Positions 1-7,837 of a stretch of 64,000 bases of DNA are shown in pieces. Numbering within the stretch: position 1 is the first letter of the stretch; the number at the start of each line of letters is the position of its first letter. The stretch spans positions 1,383,607-1,447,606 of the forward strand of contig NZ_LELK01000001.1 of the NCBI RefSeq assembly GCF_001039475.1, in the 5' to 3' direction. Position numbers and translations under genes: made by a program. The notes beneath the pieces were generated by a model. The model made no database searches, was not told the DNA's origin, and saw only the letters and a program-made list of their open reading frames with translations. The DNA comes from Guptibacillus hwajinpoensis. Its GTDB lineage: Bacteria; Bacillota; Bacilli; Bacillales; Guptibacillaceae.

Positions 1-20
1 ACATTGTTCAATAGCCTAAA

Positions 21-218
21 TTAAAAGCGTGGCCAATATACACTAAACCAAACAACAATGATTCCAGAAGCAAATAAATAAAGCTCTGGTGTTTGTGATA
101 TATAGACGAAATAGTCAACGAGACTATGTCCAATAATAATTAAATTTAGTTCAAGAATTAAGGTAACGCCACCTGCAACAGAGAGTCCAAAACCGACTAG
201 AAATATGAAGAAGCGCAC
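21..218 (-). CDS. small two-helix membrane protein, hypothetical
   Basis: A 65-residue hydrophobic protein with two predicted membrane helices (about residues 1-25 and 45-62) joined by a short polar loop. I do not recognise the family. I chose the GTG start (VRFFIFLVGF) because GGAG lies about 8 bases upstream; the in-frame ATG two codons earlier sits too close to that site, and a TTG further up would need another site. The gene points away from the selenoprotein gene and leaves the window to the left, so its operon partners are not visible. Confidence 0.55.
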   Translation of the reverse strand: MRFFIFLVGFGLSVAGGVTLILELNLIIIGHSLVDYFVYISQTPELYLFASGIIVVWFSVYWPRF

Positions 219-399
219 AATCATAATCTCCAAGCATTTCTTCTATTTTTCATACCGGCCTGTCCCCCTTCCTTGTTTACTACTCATCGTATTTAGGAAG
301 AAGGACAATTATGCTTGCTAAGACGTTTTACTTTCGTTTTTTATACATACATGCTAAAACGGTAAGGTACACTACAAAGTATTGGAAGGAGGAGTAAAC

Positions 400-1137
400 A
401 TGATTGAAAAAGTAGAGCAAGCCGTTCAACAAAACTGGGTACCGTCTTTTCGTTATGAGAAGAATGAAACTACCCCTTTTACACCTTTTACAAAAGACTT
501 AAGTAAATCTAAAGGCGCCATTATTGCTACTGGTGGCATCTACGTAAAAGGACAACCACCTTTTAATGATAATTACGGATTGGGGGACCCTTCATATCGG
601 GAGATCCCAGTCGAAACTGAGCTTAAGGATGTCTCTTTCGCACATGAACATTATGATCAAACGAATGTGAGACAAGATCCAAACGTTCAGTTCCCATTAG
701 ACATCATGAAAGAACTTCAAGCTGAGGGTCGAATTGGTGAACTAGCTGAAACACACTATAGCTTTATGGGATACATCCCAACACCACACCCACTTAAAAA
801 CGTTACTGCAGTAGAGGTAGCTAAGAAACTTCTTCAACAAAACGTAGACTATGCCTTATTGGTCCCTTCATGACCAGTCTGTCAACAGTCGGCCGGTCTG
901 GTCGCACGCGTACTTGAAGAACACGGCATACCTACAATTGCCCTAACAATGTCAAAAGAAATCAGCGAATACGTCAACGTACCTCGCTCCCTCTACAACC
1001 GCTTCCCATTCGGCAGCGCAGTAGGACAACCAGGTAACAAAGAACAACACAAACAAGTCCTAAACAAAGCCCTCGACACCCTAGTCGAAGCAACAGAAGG
1101 CGGCAAAGTAGAAGAATCAGGAATTAAGTTTAAGTAG
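400..1137 (+). CDS. GrdB-like selenoprotein (glycine/betaine/sarcosine reductase selenoprotein B family), UGA-encoded Sec
   Basis: A 245-residue protein whose codon 158 is TGA (871-873). The same frame continues without break to a TAG at 1135-1137. The sequence around the TGA reads LLVPS-U-PVC-QQSAGLVARVL, giving a UxxC redox motif of the kind found in reductase selenoprotein B relatives, followed by a conserved-looking HGIPTIAL strand. Both halves look like one family and neither is sensible alone, so this is a selenoprotein rather than a broken gene (inference supported by the hairpin at 888-908). The ATG at 400 follows AAGGAGG; the TTG at 382 lies upstream of that site. True GrdB proteins are longer, so the substrate here is unknown; a thiol or selenol reductase is plausible. 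The last 60 codons are unusually rich in C- and A-ending codons, and a repeat element begins at the stop. Confidence 0.85.
871..908 (+). promoter_or_regulatory. UGA Sec codon with putative bacterial SECIS hairpin
   Basis: Directly after the TGA, bases 888-894 (GTCGGCC) pair with 900-904 and 906-907, with C905 bulged. The stem encloses a five-base loop GGTCT at 895-899. C886-G908 can extend the stem. The loop starts 21 bases after the TGA and begins with GG, which fits the known bacterial SECIS pattern of a short hairpin close to the UGA with a G at the start of the loop for SelB binding. An alternative pairing, GACCAG 872-877 with CTGGTC 898-903, is also possible, so the exact fold is not settled. 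The selA, selB, selC and selD genes are not in this window. Confidence 0.65.
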
Positions 1138-1491
1138 GAAAAGCGGAAACGAGCGTTTAGAAACGGAGATATTGGAGCTCTTGAACTAGAACACGTCCTT
1201 TGTGTTCTAGTGAAAGAGTGAAATATCGTAGTTTCTGCGAGTTGCAGCTGGATCTAGGAAAAGCGGAAGCCTCCGTTTAGACCCGTCAGACACTGGAACC
1301 ATCCAAATTGAACACGCCCTTTGTGTTCGAGTTGGATGGTGAAGTAGGGTCTGGAGGCTGCAGCTGGATCTGAAAAGCGGAAGCGAGCGTTTAGAAACGG
1401 AGATATTGGAGCTCTTTCACGAGAACACGTCCTTTGTGTTCTCGTGAAAGAGTGAAATATCGTAGTTTCTGCGAATTGCAGCTGGATCTAG
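1138..1491. repeat. three divergent copies of the ~120-bp GAAAAGCGG stem-loop repeat
   Basis: Copies begin at 1138, 1258 and 1372. Each starts GAAAAGCGGAA, carries CGTTTAG, has a nearly invariant apical hairpin GAACACG(N)CCTTTGTGTTC, and ends CTGCAGCTGGATCT or a close variant. The flanking arms differ between copies but stay complementary. For example, ACTAGAACAC/GTGTTCTAGT in the first copy corresponds to CACGAGAACAC/GTGTTCTCGTG in the third. Copies one and three share the outer arm GAAAC/GTTTC, while the second uses AGCCTCC/GGAGGCT. The first copy starts exactly at the stop codon of the selenoprotein gene. Confidence 0.9.
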
Positions 1492-2106
1492 GAAAAGCGG
1501 AAGTGGGCGTTTAGGTCCGACAAGCGCTGGAAGGATTTTATTTGAACACGGTCTTTGTGTTCGAATGAAATTCTGAAGCGACTCGAGGACCTGCCCACTG
1601 CAGCTGGATCTAAAGAAAAGCGGAAGTGGGCGTTTAGGTCCGACAAGCGCTGGAAGGATTTTATTTGAACACGGTCTTTGTGTTCGAATGAAATTCTGAA
1701 GCGACTCGAGGACCTGCCCACTGCAGCTGGATCTAAAGAAAAGCGGAAGTGGGCGTTTAGGTCCGACAAGCGCTGGAAGGATTTTATTTGAACACGGTCT
1801 TTGTGTTCGAATGAAATTCTGAAGCGACTCGAGGACCTGCCCACTGCAGCTGGATCTAAAGAAAAGCGGAAGTGGGCGTTTAGGTCCGACAAGCGCTGGA
1901 AGGATTTTATTTGAACACGGTCTTTGTGTTCGAATGAAATTCTGAAGCGACTCGAGGACCTGCCCACTGCAGCTGGATCTAAAGAAAAGCGGAAGTGGGC
2001 GTTTAGGTCCGACAAGCGCTGGAAGGATTTTATTTGAACACGGTCTTTGTGTTCGAATGAAATTCTGAAGCGACTCGAGGACCTGCCCACTGCAGCTGGA
2101 TCTAAA
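1492..2106. repeat. five perfect tandem copies of a 123-bp stem-loop repeat
   Basis: Units begin at 1492, 1615, 1738, 1861 and 1984 and appear identical base for base. Each folds into one long arm: AAGTGGGC pairs with GCCCACT, AGGTCC with GGACCT, and an inner arm ends in the GAACAC/GTGTTC hairpin using several G-U wobble pairs. Those wobbles would be mismatches in one DNA strand, which hints that the form selected is RNA in the + sense. The unit length is a multiple of three, so long meaningless open frames run through the array on the minus strand. Perfect identity implies recent expansion. Confidence 0.93.
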
Positions 2107-2365
2107 GAAAAGCGGAAGTGGGCGGTTAGACTCGACAAGCGCTGGAGCCTCCCAAAAAGAACACGCCTTTTTGTGTTCATTTTGGGAGGTGAAGCAATCG
2201 AGAGGCTGCCCACTGCAGCTGGATCTAAGGAAAAGCGAAAGCCTCCGTTTAGACCCGTCAGACACTGGAACCATCCAAATTGAACACGCCCTTTGTGTTC
2301 GAGTTGGATGGTGAAGTGACCGAGGGTCTGGAGGCTGCAGCTGGATCTGAAAAGCGGAAGCGGCC
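2107..2365. repeat. two further divergent repeat copies and a truncated end
   Basis: Copies begin at 2107 and 2230, with a fragment (GAAAAGCGGAAGCGG) at 2349. The copy at 2107 has the inner arm CTCCCAAA/TTTGGGAG around the GAACAC hairpin. The copy at 2230 has CCATCCAA/TTGGATGG and is nearly the same as the copy at 1258. This arrangement (A, B, C, five D, E, B-like) suggests expansion inside an older, more diverse cluster. Confidence 0.88.
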
Positions 2366-2380
2366 TTCTAAAACCCACTT

Positions 2381-2470
2381 TCGCGGATATAATCTGATTT
2401 CCGCGGATATATCCAGATTATCGCGGATATATTTCGTTTTTCGCGGATATATCCAAAAAATCGCGGATAT
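2381..2470. repeat. five CGCGGATAT decamers at exact 20-bp spacing
   Basis: The decamer T/C-CGCGGATAT starts at 2381, 2401, 2421, 2441 and 2461. The spacer decamers between them differ, although some share ATCCA. Exact 20-bp phasing puts all sites on nearly the same face of the helix. The array lies between the stem-loop repeats and the terminator of aceA. Its function is unknown; a protein-binding array is one reading, and a decayed tandem repeat is another. Confidence 0.85.
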
Positions 2471-2548
2471 CCAAAAAATCCAGTCTTTCAATCGTCTATT
2501 CTCAACTAAGTTGAGGCTTAGATCGTAACTTAATCACCTAAACCATAG

Positions 2549-2576
2549 AAAAACCGGCTGAAATCAGCCGGTTTTT
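2549..2576 (-). terminator. terminator of the aceA operon
   Basis: AACCGGCTG and CAGCCGGTT form a 9-bp stem around a four-base loop, with T-runs on both sides. It lies just past the aceA stop codon. Confidence 0.9.
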
Positions 2577-2580
2577 CTTA

Positions 2581-3858
2581 TTATTTCGTTGTAAACTGCT
2601 CTTCCTCTGTTGATCCTTTAAGTGCTGTTGTGGAAGAAGTTCCGCCAGTAATAACTTGTGATACAGCATCAAAATAACCGGTTCCAACTTCTCGTTGGTG
2701 CCTTGTAGCAGAATACCCATCAGCTTCACTAGCAAATTCAGCTTGTTGGAGTCTTGAGTAAGCAGCCATACCATGGTCTTTGTAGTCTCTTGCTAGTTCA
2801 AACATACTGTGATTAAGGGCATGGAATCCTGCAAGCGTAACGAACTGGAATTTATATCCCATTTTCCCTAGTTCGCGCTGGAATTTAGCAATCGTTTCGT
2901 CATCAAGCTTTTTCTTCCAGTTAAATGATGGCGAGCAGTTATAAGCTAATAGTTTCCCAGGGAACCTTTCATGAATGGCATTCGCAAACTTCTGTGCCTC
3001 TTCAAGATTTGGTTCTGAAGTTTCACACCAAATGAGATCTGCATAAGGTGCATATGCAAGTCCGCGCGCAATTGCTTGATCAAGACCTGGTTTTGTATAG
3101 AAGAATCCTTCTGGCGTTCTTTCACCCGTTAAAAATTCACTGTCATATTTGTCAACGTCACTTGTAATGAGATTAGCCGCATTCGCATCTGTTCTTGCAA
3201 TGATCATAGTTGGTACTCCCATAACATCGGCTGCAAGACGAGCTGAAATCAAGTTCTTAACGGCTTGCTGTGTTGGAAGAAGAACTTTCCCACCAAGGTG
3301 GCCACACTTCTTCTCAGAAGATAACTGATCTTCAAAATGTACTGCTGCAGCACCGGCTTCAATCATGGATTTCATGAGTTCAAATACATTTAACGCACCA
3401 CCGAATCCAGCTTCTGCATCAGCAACAATGGGTACGAACCAATCTCTATCGTGTACTCCTTCAGAATGTTCAATTTGATCAGCTCTTTGTAGAGCTTGAT
3501 TGATGCGTTTTACCACTTGGGGAACACTGTTAACAGGATACAAACTTTGATCCGGGTACATCTGTCCTGAAACGTTTGCATCTGCGGCAACTTGCCATCC
3601 GCTTAAGTAAATGGCTTTTAAGCCAGCTTTCACCTGTTGAACTGCCTGGTTACCTGTTAGCGCACCAAGAGCATTTACGAAATCCTCTTCGTTTACAAGT
3701 TTCCAGAGACGTTCAGCTCCACGCTTAGCAAGTGTATATTCGATTTGAATCGAACCTTGGAGCTTAAGTACATCTTCAGGTGAATATGGTCGTTCTATTC
3801 CTTTGAACCTATCTTGTTTCCAGTTCTCTTGAAGTGCTGCTGTTCTTTCATTCGTCAT
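2581..3858 (-). CDS. aceA: isocitrate lyase
   Basis: A cytosolic enzyme of the glyoxylate shunt that splits isocitrate to glyoxylate and succinate. The 425-residue length is typical. The catalytic signature KKCGHLGGK is at residues 183-191 (Cys185), [10 protein letters not shown] is near residue 86, and [11 protein letters not shown] lies in the C-terminal half. The start ATG follows AGGAGG. It is the last gene of a minus-strand operon, 35 bp downstream of a malate-synthase-like gene, so it should be transcribed with it from the promoter near 5165-5194. A strong terminator follows. Confidence 0.97.
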   Translation of the reverse strand: MTNERTAALQENWKQDRFKGIERPYSPEDVLKLQGSIQIEYTLAKRGAERLWKLVNEEDFVNALGALTGNQAVQQVKAGLKAIYLSGWQVAADANVSGQMYPDQSLYPVNSVPQVVKRINQALQRADQIEHSEGVHDRDWFVPIVADAEAGFGGALNVFELMKSMIEAGAAAVHFEDQLSSEKKCGHLGGKVLLPTQQAVKNLISARLAADVMGVPTMIIARTDANAANLITSDVDKYDSEFLTGERTPEGFFYTKPGLDQAIARGLAYAPYADLIWCETSEPNLEEAQKFANAIHERFPGKLLAYNCSPSFNWKKKLDDETIAKFQRELGKMGYKFQFVTLAGFHALNHSMFELARDYKDHGMAAYSRLQQAEFASEADGYSATRHQREVGTGYFDAVSQVITGGTSSTTALKGSTEEEQFTTK

Positions 3859-3893
3859 TATGGTTTCCTCCTAGTTATCACTCAAATTTTAGA

Positions 3894-4958
3894 TCAAACG
3901 CTTAATTCATTCACTGTTTCCAGAAATGCAATACAGTCATTTCGCTTCTTCCAGATCTGGTTTGGCTCAGGCATATAGTGATTATAGATTGCGTTAACCA
4001 TGTCAGTCATAGTTGGATTAGACACACAAGTTCCATCAAATCCTTCAACCACTCCAACTGTTTCAAATTCAAATTGTTTTAGCGTATCTTCTCTATCACA
4101 ACCTTTACTAGAATCATCACAAATGACATGCGTGTTTCGTTTGTGAGCTATGTTTATTGCGTAACGAGCGGCATCCGTTATAGTTTTTGTTTTATCTGTT
4201 TCAAGATGAATTCCTGAACAGTGATTTCTTAGTTCATACAGCATTTCTTCCACTTGATAAATACCATCACTACCTAGTAGTACAGAAGCTTTAACTGTCC
4301 CCTCTACAAGGTTCATCTCTTTTTCAGCGAAACAGAAAACGTTGTTCCAAAATTTCGCTTCGTGATAGGATGTAAAACCTGTTAACCCGAAATAAGGTGC
4401 AGATCCACTTTGCGACAATGGAAGCGTGTTATGAAACAGGTATAACCCGAAATCAAATAGTCCGGCTGACATTGCGATTCCATCTACAATGACTTTCTCT
4501 TCTATCATGTTCCACTGTCGTGGGATCATCATGATAGAAGTAGGGTATACGTTAAGTTCACTGTTATTTCGATTAATTTCTTCATTTACATTTGCATGAG
4601 TAGCCATGCGCTGTTTATAGGTTAAAAATGGTTCACTCATTAAATCAGCTGCAAAAACTTTTGCCCCACTTTGTAATGAGGTTCTTAGTCGCTTTTTATC
4701 TTCAGCAGAATGTCTAATGATTAAGCGACGATCTTGAAGATCTGCTCTAACATGCTTAACAGTCCAGTTCGTATCCCGAACAGATTTCGTATTTGAAAGA
4801 AACCCTTTTTGCGTTTTTTTGTTTTGCATTACAAGTTCTTCAAGATCTTTCATGTCTGTTTCAAACTGACGATGGAGCTTCAACAGAAACGCCATCGCCT
4901 CCTGTGTTAATAGACTACTTTCGTTAGAGTTAACGCTTTCAATCTTCTCCTCAAGCAT
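3894..4958 (-). CDS. malate synthase A-like protein, short and lacking catalytic motifs
   Basis: A 354-residue relative of malate synthase A, against about 530 residues in the working enzyme. The barrel core is recognisable: VFAADLMSEP, GLFDFGLYLFHNTLP, a GSAPYFGL-type strand, EEMLYELRNH and GTCVSNPTM. Known key positions are changed: the metal-binding Glu region (LIET in E. coli AceB) reads LLGSD, the GRWDY motif is replaced by a sequence beginning HLETD, and the C-terminal domain with the catalytic Asp is absent. It should therefore not work as a normal malate synthase. Its place directly before aceA and an intact frame with a good RBS argue against simple decay. A regulatory or altered-substrate role is inference. 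Confidence 0.75.
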   Translation of the reverse strand: MLEEKIESVNSNESSLLTQEAMAFLLKLHRQFETDMKDLEELVMQNKKTQKGFLSNTKSVRDTNWTVKHVRADLQDRRLIIRHSAEDKKRLRTSLQSGAKVFAADLMSEPFLTYKQRMATHANVNEEINRNNSELNVYPTSIMMIPRQWNMIEEKVIVDGIAMSAGLFDFGLYLFHNTLPLSQSGSAPYFGLTGFTSYHEAKFWNNVFCFAEKEMNLVEGTVKASVLLGSDGIYQVEEMLYELRNHCSGIHLETDKTKTITDAARYAINIAHKRNTHVICDDSSKGCDREDTLKQFEFETVGVVEGFDGTCVSNPTMTDMVNAIYNHYMPEPNQIWKKRNDCIAFLETVNELSV

Positions 4959-4969
4959 CGCTTCCCCTC

Positions 4970-5116
4970 CTATTCTAAGCGACCGCTACTATTACAGCGA
5001 TGGCAGCCTACACAACCTTCACCTTCACAATGATGACACCCTTCTACTTTTCTTTCCTTCCCCTGACAATGTGGACATTCTAGCTCACCATTTCCATAAC
5101 ATGTATAACAATCCAT
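4970..5116 (-). CDS. 48-residue Cys-rich zinc-ribbon-like peptide
   Basis: This short gene encodes a protein with ten cysteines, mostly as CxxC pairs: CYTCYGNG, CPHCQG, CHHCEGEG, CVGC and CHRCNSSG. The spacing resembles the CxxCxGxG zinc modules of DnaJ. It starts at an ATG behind GGGAGG, and its stop overlaps the ribosome binding site of the malate-synthase-like gene, so it heads the aceA operon. A zinc-binding or protein-docking role is inference; no named family is certain. Confidence 0.75.
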   Translation of the reverse strand: MDCYTCYGNGELECPHCQGKERKVEGCHHCEGEGCVGCHRCNSSGRLE

Positions 5117-5164
5117 TTTTCTTTCCTCCCAACTGTTATAATACAATTTGTTTTATTTGTTAGT

Positions 5165-5194
5165 ATTATATAACAACTTTCAAAAAAGGTTCAA
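5165..5194 (-). promoter_or_regulatory. predicted sigma-A promoter of the glyoxylate operon
   Basis: On the minus strand TTGAAC is followed after 18 bases by TATAAT, about 50 bases upstream of the Cys-rich gene. The -35 overlaps a near-palindrome AGGTTCAACCT (5188-5198) that could be an operator. Confidence 0.5.
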
Positions 5195-5488
5195 CCTGAT
5201 TTTCAAAAAAATTAAAAAAACTGTGATTTATACAAACCATAGTTTAATATTTTACTAATTTTGTATTATATTTACGAAAACTAACAAAAATCTGCGTGCT
5301 CAGCACGTGTAACTGTATCAAACAGATAATGCTCAATTTTGTATAAACGGATACTTGTTTAAAGAACTTTCACCTGAGAGAAGGTGCAGATTTGATGTAT
5401 CTTCCATTTTTCTGCTTGCTTGATCCACAGCCGTCAATCTTTGATCATTTTGAGGTGGTGTTTAAAAACATCTATTTCTATCACAAAA
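5195..5488. other. gene-free AT-rich region with small inverted repeats
   Basis: No convincing gene. Two short inverted repeats are visible: CGTGCTCAGCACG near 5297-5309 and CACCT/AGGTG near 5380-5396. The latter reads CTCTCAGGTGAAAG on the minus strand, which recalls the 3' part of glycine riboswitches, but the rest of that aptamer is not found. Confidence 0.5.
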
Positions 5489-5511
5489 AAAGCACCCACA
5501 TTGGGTGCTTT
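5488..5511 (-). terminator. terminator of thioredoxin-like gene
   Basis: AGCACCCA pairs with TGGGTGCT around a three-base loop, with an A-run on the left that reads as a T-run on the minus strand. Confidence 0.88.
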
Positions 5512-5831
5512 TAGCTAATCATCGTAATAATTCGATTAATGGAGGAACGGAACGATTCGATATTGACGAATCGTGCTTCCCTGATTGATTCTTTCCCTTC
5601 AACATAAAGCAATAGAACAGGAATCGTAAACACTGAGTATTCCCCAGCTGCTTCAGGGGTTTCGTGTACGTTAAGTTTCCCACTTTTGATTTGCGGAAAG
5701 TCTTTAAGAACTTCTTCGACTTGAGGCAATAAGGCATGACATACAGAGCAATTCGTTCCGTATAGATAAAGAAAATAAAGTGGATACTCATTTTGATATT
5801 GCTTAGCTTCTTCTAACGTTACTTCTTCCAT
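5511..5831 (-). CDS. thioredoxin family protein
   Basis: A 106-residue thioredoxin-fold protein with a CSVC active-site pair at residues 28-31 and the cis-proline region FTIPVLLLY near residue 70. The usual WCGPC is replaced, placing it with the small Bacillus thioredoxin-like proteins such as YtpP rather than TrxA. It probably acts as a cytosolic thiol-disulfide reductase on an unknown partner. It lies 30 bp downstream of a DUF1206 gene and may share its transcript. Confidence 0.85.
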   Translation of the reverse strand: MEEVTLEEAKQYQNEYPLYFLYLYGTNCSVCHALLPQVEEVLKDFPQIKSGKLNVHETPEAAGEYSVFTIPVLLLYVEGKESIREARFVNIESFRSSINRIITMIS

Positions 5832-5861
5832 TTAGGACACCTTCTTTGTATCAATCAGCTA

Positions 5862-6701
5862 TTAAGATATATTCATTCTTCTATTTTTGGCAATGACGAA
5901 CATAAATATGCCATAAGCAATTAATCCAAATGCAACGATTCCAAGAAGGATTGCACCATAGGACTGCTTTGCAAGTTCAGACAAGGCACCATCAAATCCT
6001 TTTGTCTTATCTGGATCGGCGGTAATAGCCGTTTGGATAATAAAGACACCAATCAATCCGAATACCACGCCACGAGCTGTGAAGCCAAATTGTCCAACAC
6101 GTTTACCCCACCATTCTTCCTGATTGTGCATTTCATGTTGTTTCAAATGCTTCATAAATGATTTCTTATACGCTCGAACCGCTTGGTAAATTCCAAATGC
6201 GATAAAACAAAGACCAACAAAGCCAAGTACCCATTGACCATATGGCTGTCCTAATAACTTTGCAGACCATGACTGCTTGCTACTCGAAGATGAGCTGCCT
6301 GCTCGCATAATAATTGAAACGGCGTTGTAAGCTAGGAATAAATGAATGATCGCACTACTAAAGTAACCAATTCGACTTCCGAGTGCACCCATTCCAGACC
6401 CTTTGTTGTCAGGATCTTTGAAAGCCTGGATGATTTTCCATGAAGCATAACCTATAAGACCTAATGCCAACAACCAGAGAAGTGCCTCACCAAAGGGTTT
6501 GCTTGCGATAGTTGTAAAAGCACCTTTGGAATCTGTTGTTTTGCCACCTGGTCCAAGCGCAGCTTGAGCAGCTAGTACTCCAATAACAACATAAACCATA
6601 CCTTTCGCAATGTATCCCATTCTTGCAAAACCTCTAATCCAAGGTTTAACATCATTTGTTGCCTGACGTGCTTTTGCTTTCGCAGCAGTACCCGTGTCCA
6701 T
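5862..6701 (-). CDS. DUF1206 family integral membrane protein
   Basis: A 279-residue protein with six predicted membrane helices in three pairs. Repeated motifs such as ARMGYIAKGMVYVVIGV and GFTARGVVFGLIGVF mark the threefold internal duplication typical of DUF1206. The function of the family is not known. The start ATG follows GGAAGGAG. A thioredoxin-like gene follows closely, and the manganese transporter lies upstream behind its own terminator. Confidence 0.9.
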   Translation of the reverse strand: MDTGTAAKAKARQATNDVKPWIRGFARMGYIAKGMVYVVIGVLAAQAALGPGGKTTDSKGAFTTIASKPFGEALLWLLALGLIGYASWKIIQAFKDPDNKGSGMGALGSRIGYFSSAIIHLFLAYNAVSIIMRAGSSSSSSKQSWSAKLLGQPYGQWVLGFVGLCFIAFGIYQAVRAYKKSFMKHLKQHEMHNQEEWWGKRVGQFGFTARGVVFGLIGVFIIQTAITADPDKTKGFDGALSELAKQSYGAILLGIVAFGLIAYGIFMFVIAKNRRMNIS

Positions 6702-6797
6702 GTATTATCTCCTTCCAACCTATTAAATAATTAGACCATTATTCCTATTCCCACTATCCGTTACTTTCAACCCAAAAATACTGTATGGAAATAAAAA

Positions 6798-6836
6798 TAG
6801 CCCCGTAAGCGAATCCAGCATTCGCTTACGGGGCTT
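6798..6836 (-). terminator. terminator of the mnt operon
   Basis: GCCCCGTAAGCGAAT pairs with ATTCGCTTACGGGGC around CCAGC, and a T-rich run follows on the minus strand. It lies about 115 bp past the mntD stop. Confidence 0.85.
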
Positions 6837-6952
6837 CTAAATGAGGAGATAGACTTGTGGGCCAAGCTATCGCATTTTCTTACTATACTATAGATCACAT
6901 AATTTTCATATAGTTTCGAATCATTTCTTTTCTAATTCATCGCGTTAAAATG

Positions 6953-7837
6953 CTACGACTGTTCAGCAACAATGCTTCTTCTCGCAATTAATTTTGCCAT
7001 CAAGCCATGCTTTGGTGAAAGAATGAACGTGACTGCAAAAATCAGTCCTGCGATAGATGCCATTGAACCAGAAATTGAAATGTTCCAGATCAGTGCAGCA
7101 TAATAACCTCCGATTGCTGCAATCACACCAATTGCTGCACTAATAACTAACATGACTATAAGTTTATCAGTTAATAGATAAGCTGTTGCACCTGGCACAA
7201 TAAGCATCGCTACAACAAGAATTGCACCAACGCTATCAAAAGAAGCAACTGTAGTAATGGATACCATTGACATAAGTAAGTAATGAATAAACATTACGGG
7301 TATTCCAATTGCTGATGCCATTGCAGGATCAAATGAACTTATTTTAATCTCTTTATAGAATAAAAAGATTAAGATCAAGTTGATTAATAGAACACTACCT
7401 AGCATCCAAACAGCAGAAGGACCGAGATTCATTCCGCCAATCGTTAACGTGTTCCAAGGAATGAATGTTATTTCACCCATTAGCGCATGATTAACGTCGA
7501 GGTGAACTTTACCTGCAAAGGCTGAAAGAAGGATAACACCAAACGCAAAGAGAGAGGTAAATACGACACCAATTGCTGCATCTGATTGCACTCCGCTTGT
7601 GTGAAGCACCTGTACTAGAAAAGCCGTTAATAATCCGATAATTCCTGCACCAACAAGCATGTAAATTCCTTCAAGAGAGTGACTCACGAGGTACGCAAGC
7701 ACAATTCCAAGTAGAACAGTATGACTAATTGCATCTGCTAACATAGCCATCTTTCGAAGAATAAGAAAACAGCCTACTATACCGCAGGTCACTCCCACAA
7801 GAGAACCTGTTAGCATAATCCATGCTCCGTAGCTCAT
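6953..7837 (-). CDS. mntD: manganese ABC transporter permease MntD
   Basis: A 294-residue ABC-3 family permease with about eight or nine membrane helices. The pattern near residue 30 (MAMLADAISHTVLLGI) is the coupling region typical of zinc/manganese permeases. It overlaps the end of mntC by four bases, so the two permeases are translationally coupled and likely form a heterodimer. It is the last gene of mntABCD. Confidence 0.93.
   Translation of the reverse strand: MSYGAWIMLTGSLVGVTCGIVGCFLILRKMAMLADAISHTVLLGIVLAYLVSHSLEGIYMLVGAGIIGLLTAFLVQVLHTSGVQSDAAIGVVFTSLFAFGVILLSAFAGKVHLDVNHALMGEITFIPWNTLTIGGMNLGPSAVWMLGSVLLINLILIFLFYKEIKISSFDPAMASAIGIPVMFIHYLLMSMVSITTVASFDSVGAILVVAMLIVPGATAYLLTDKLIVMLVISAAIGVIAAIGGYYAALIWNISISGSMASIAGLIFAVTFILSPKHGLMAKLIARRSIVAEQS

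Noticed and set aside
382-873. Reading 382-873 and 949-1137 as two genes or as a pseudogene
   Set aside because: The frame is continuous across TGA, motifs continue on both sides, and a SECIS-like hairpin follows; the second part has no RBS.
1138-2348. CRISPR array
   Set aside because: Repeats are about 120 bp with no unique spacers of constant length and no cas genes are present.
1417-2378. Long minus-strand open frames (285 and 296 codons) with internal protein repeats
   Set aside because: They are created by the 123-bp tandem unit being a multiple of three; there is no RBS, two frames are open at once, and the sequence is explained by stem-loop repeats.
5340-5410. Glycine riboswitch on the minus strand
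   Set aside because: CTCTCAGGTGAAAG resembles its 3' end, but the GGAGAG and ACCGAAGG parts are missing and the next gene is not a glycine-related one.
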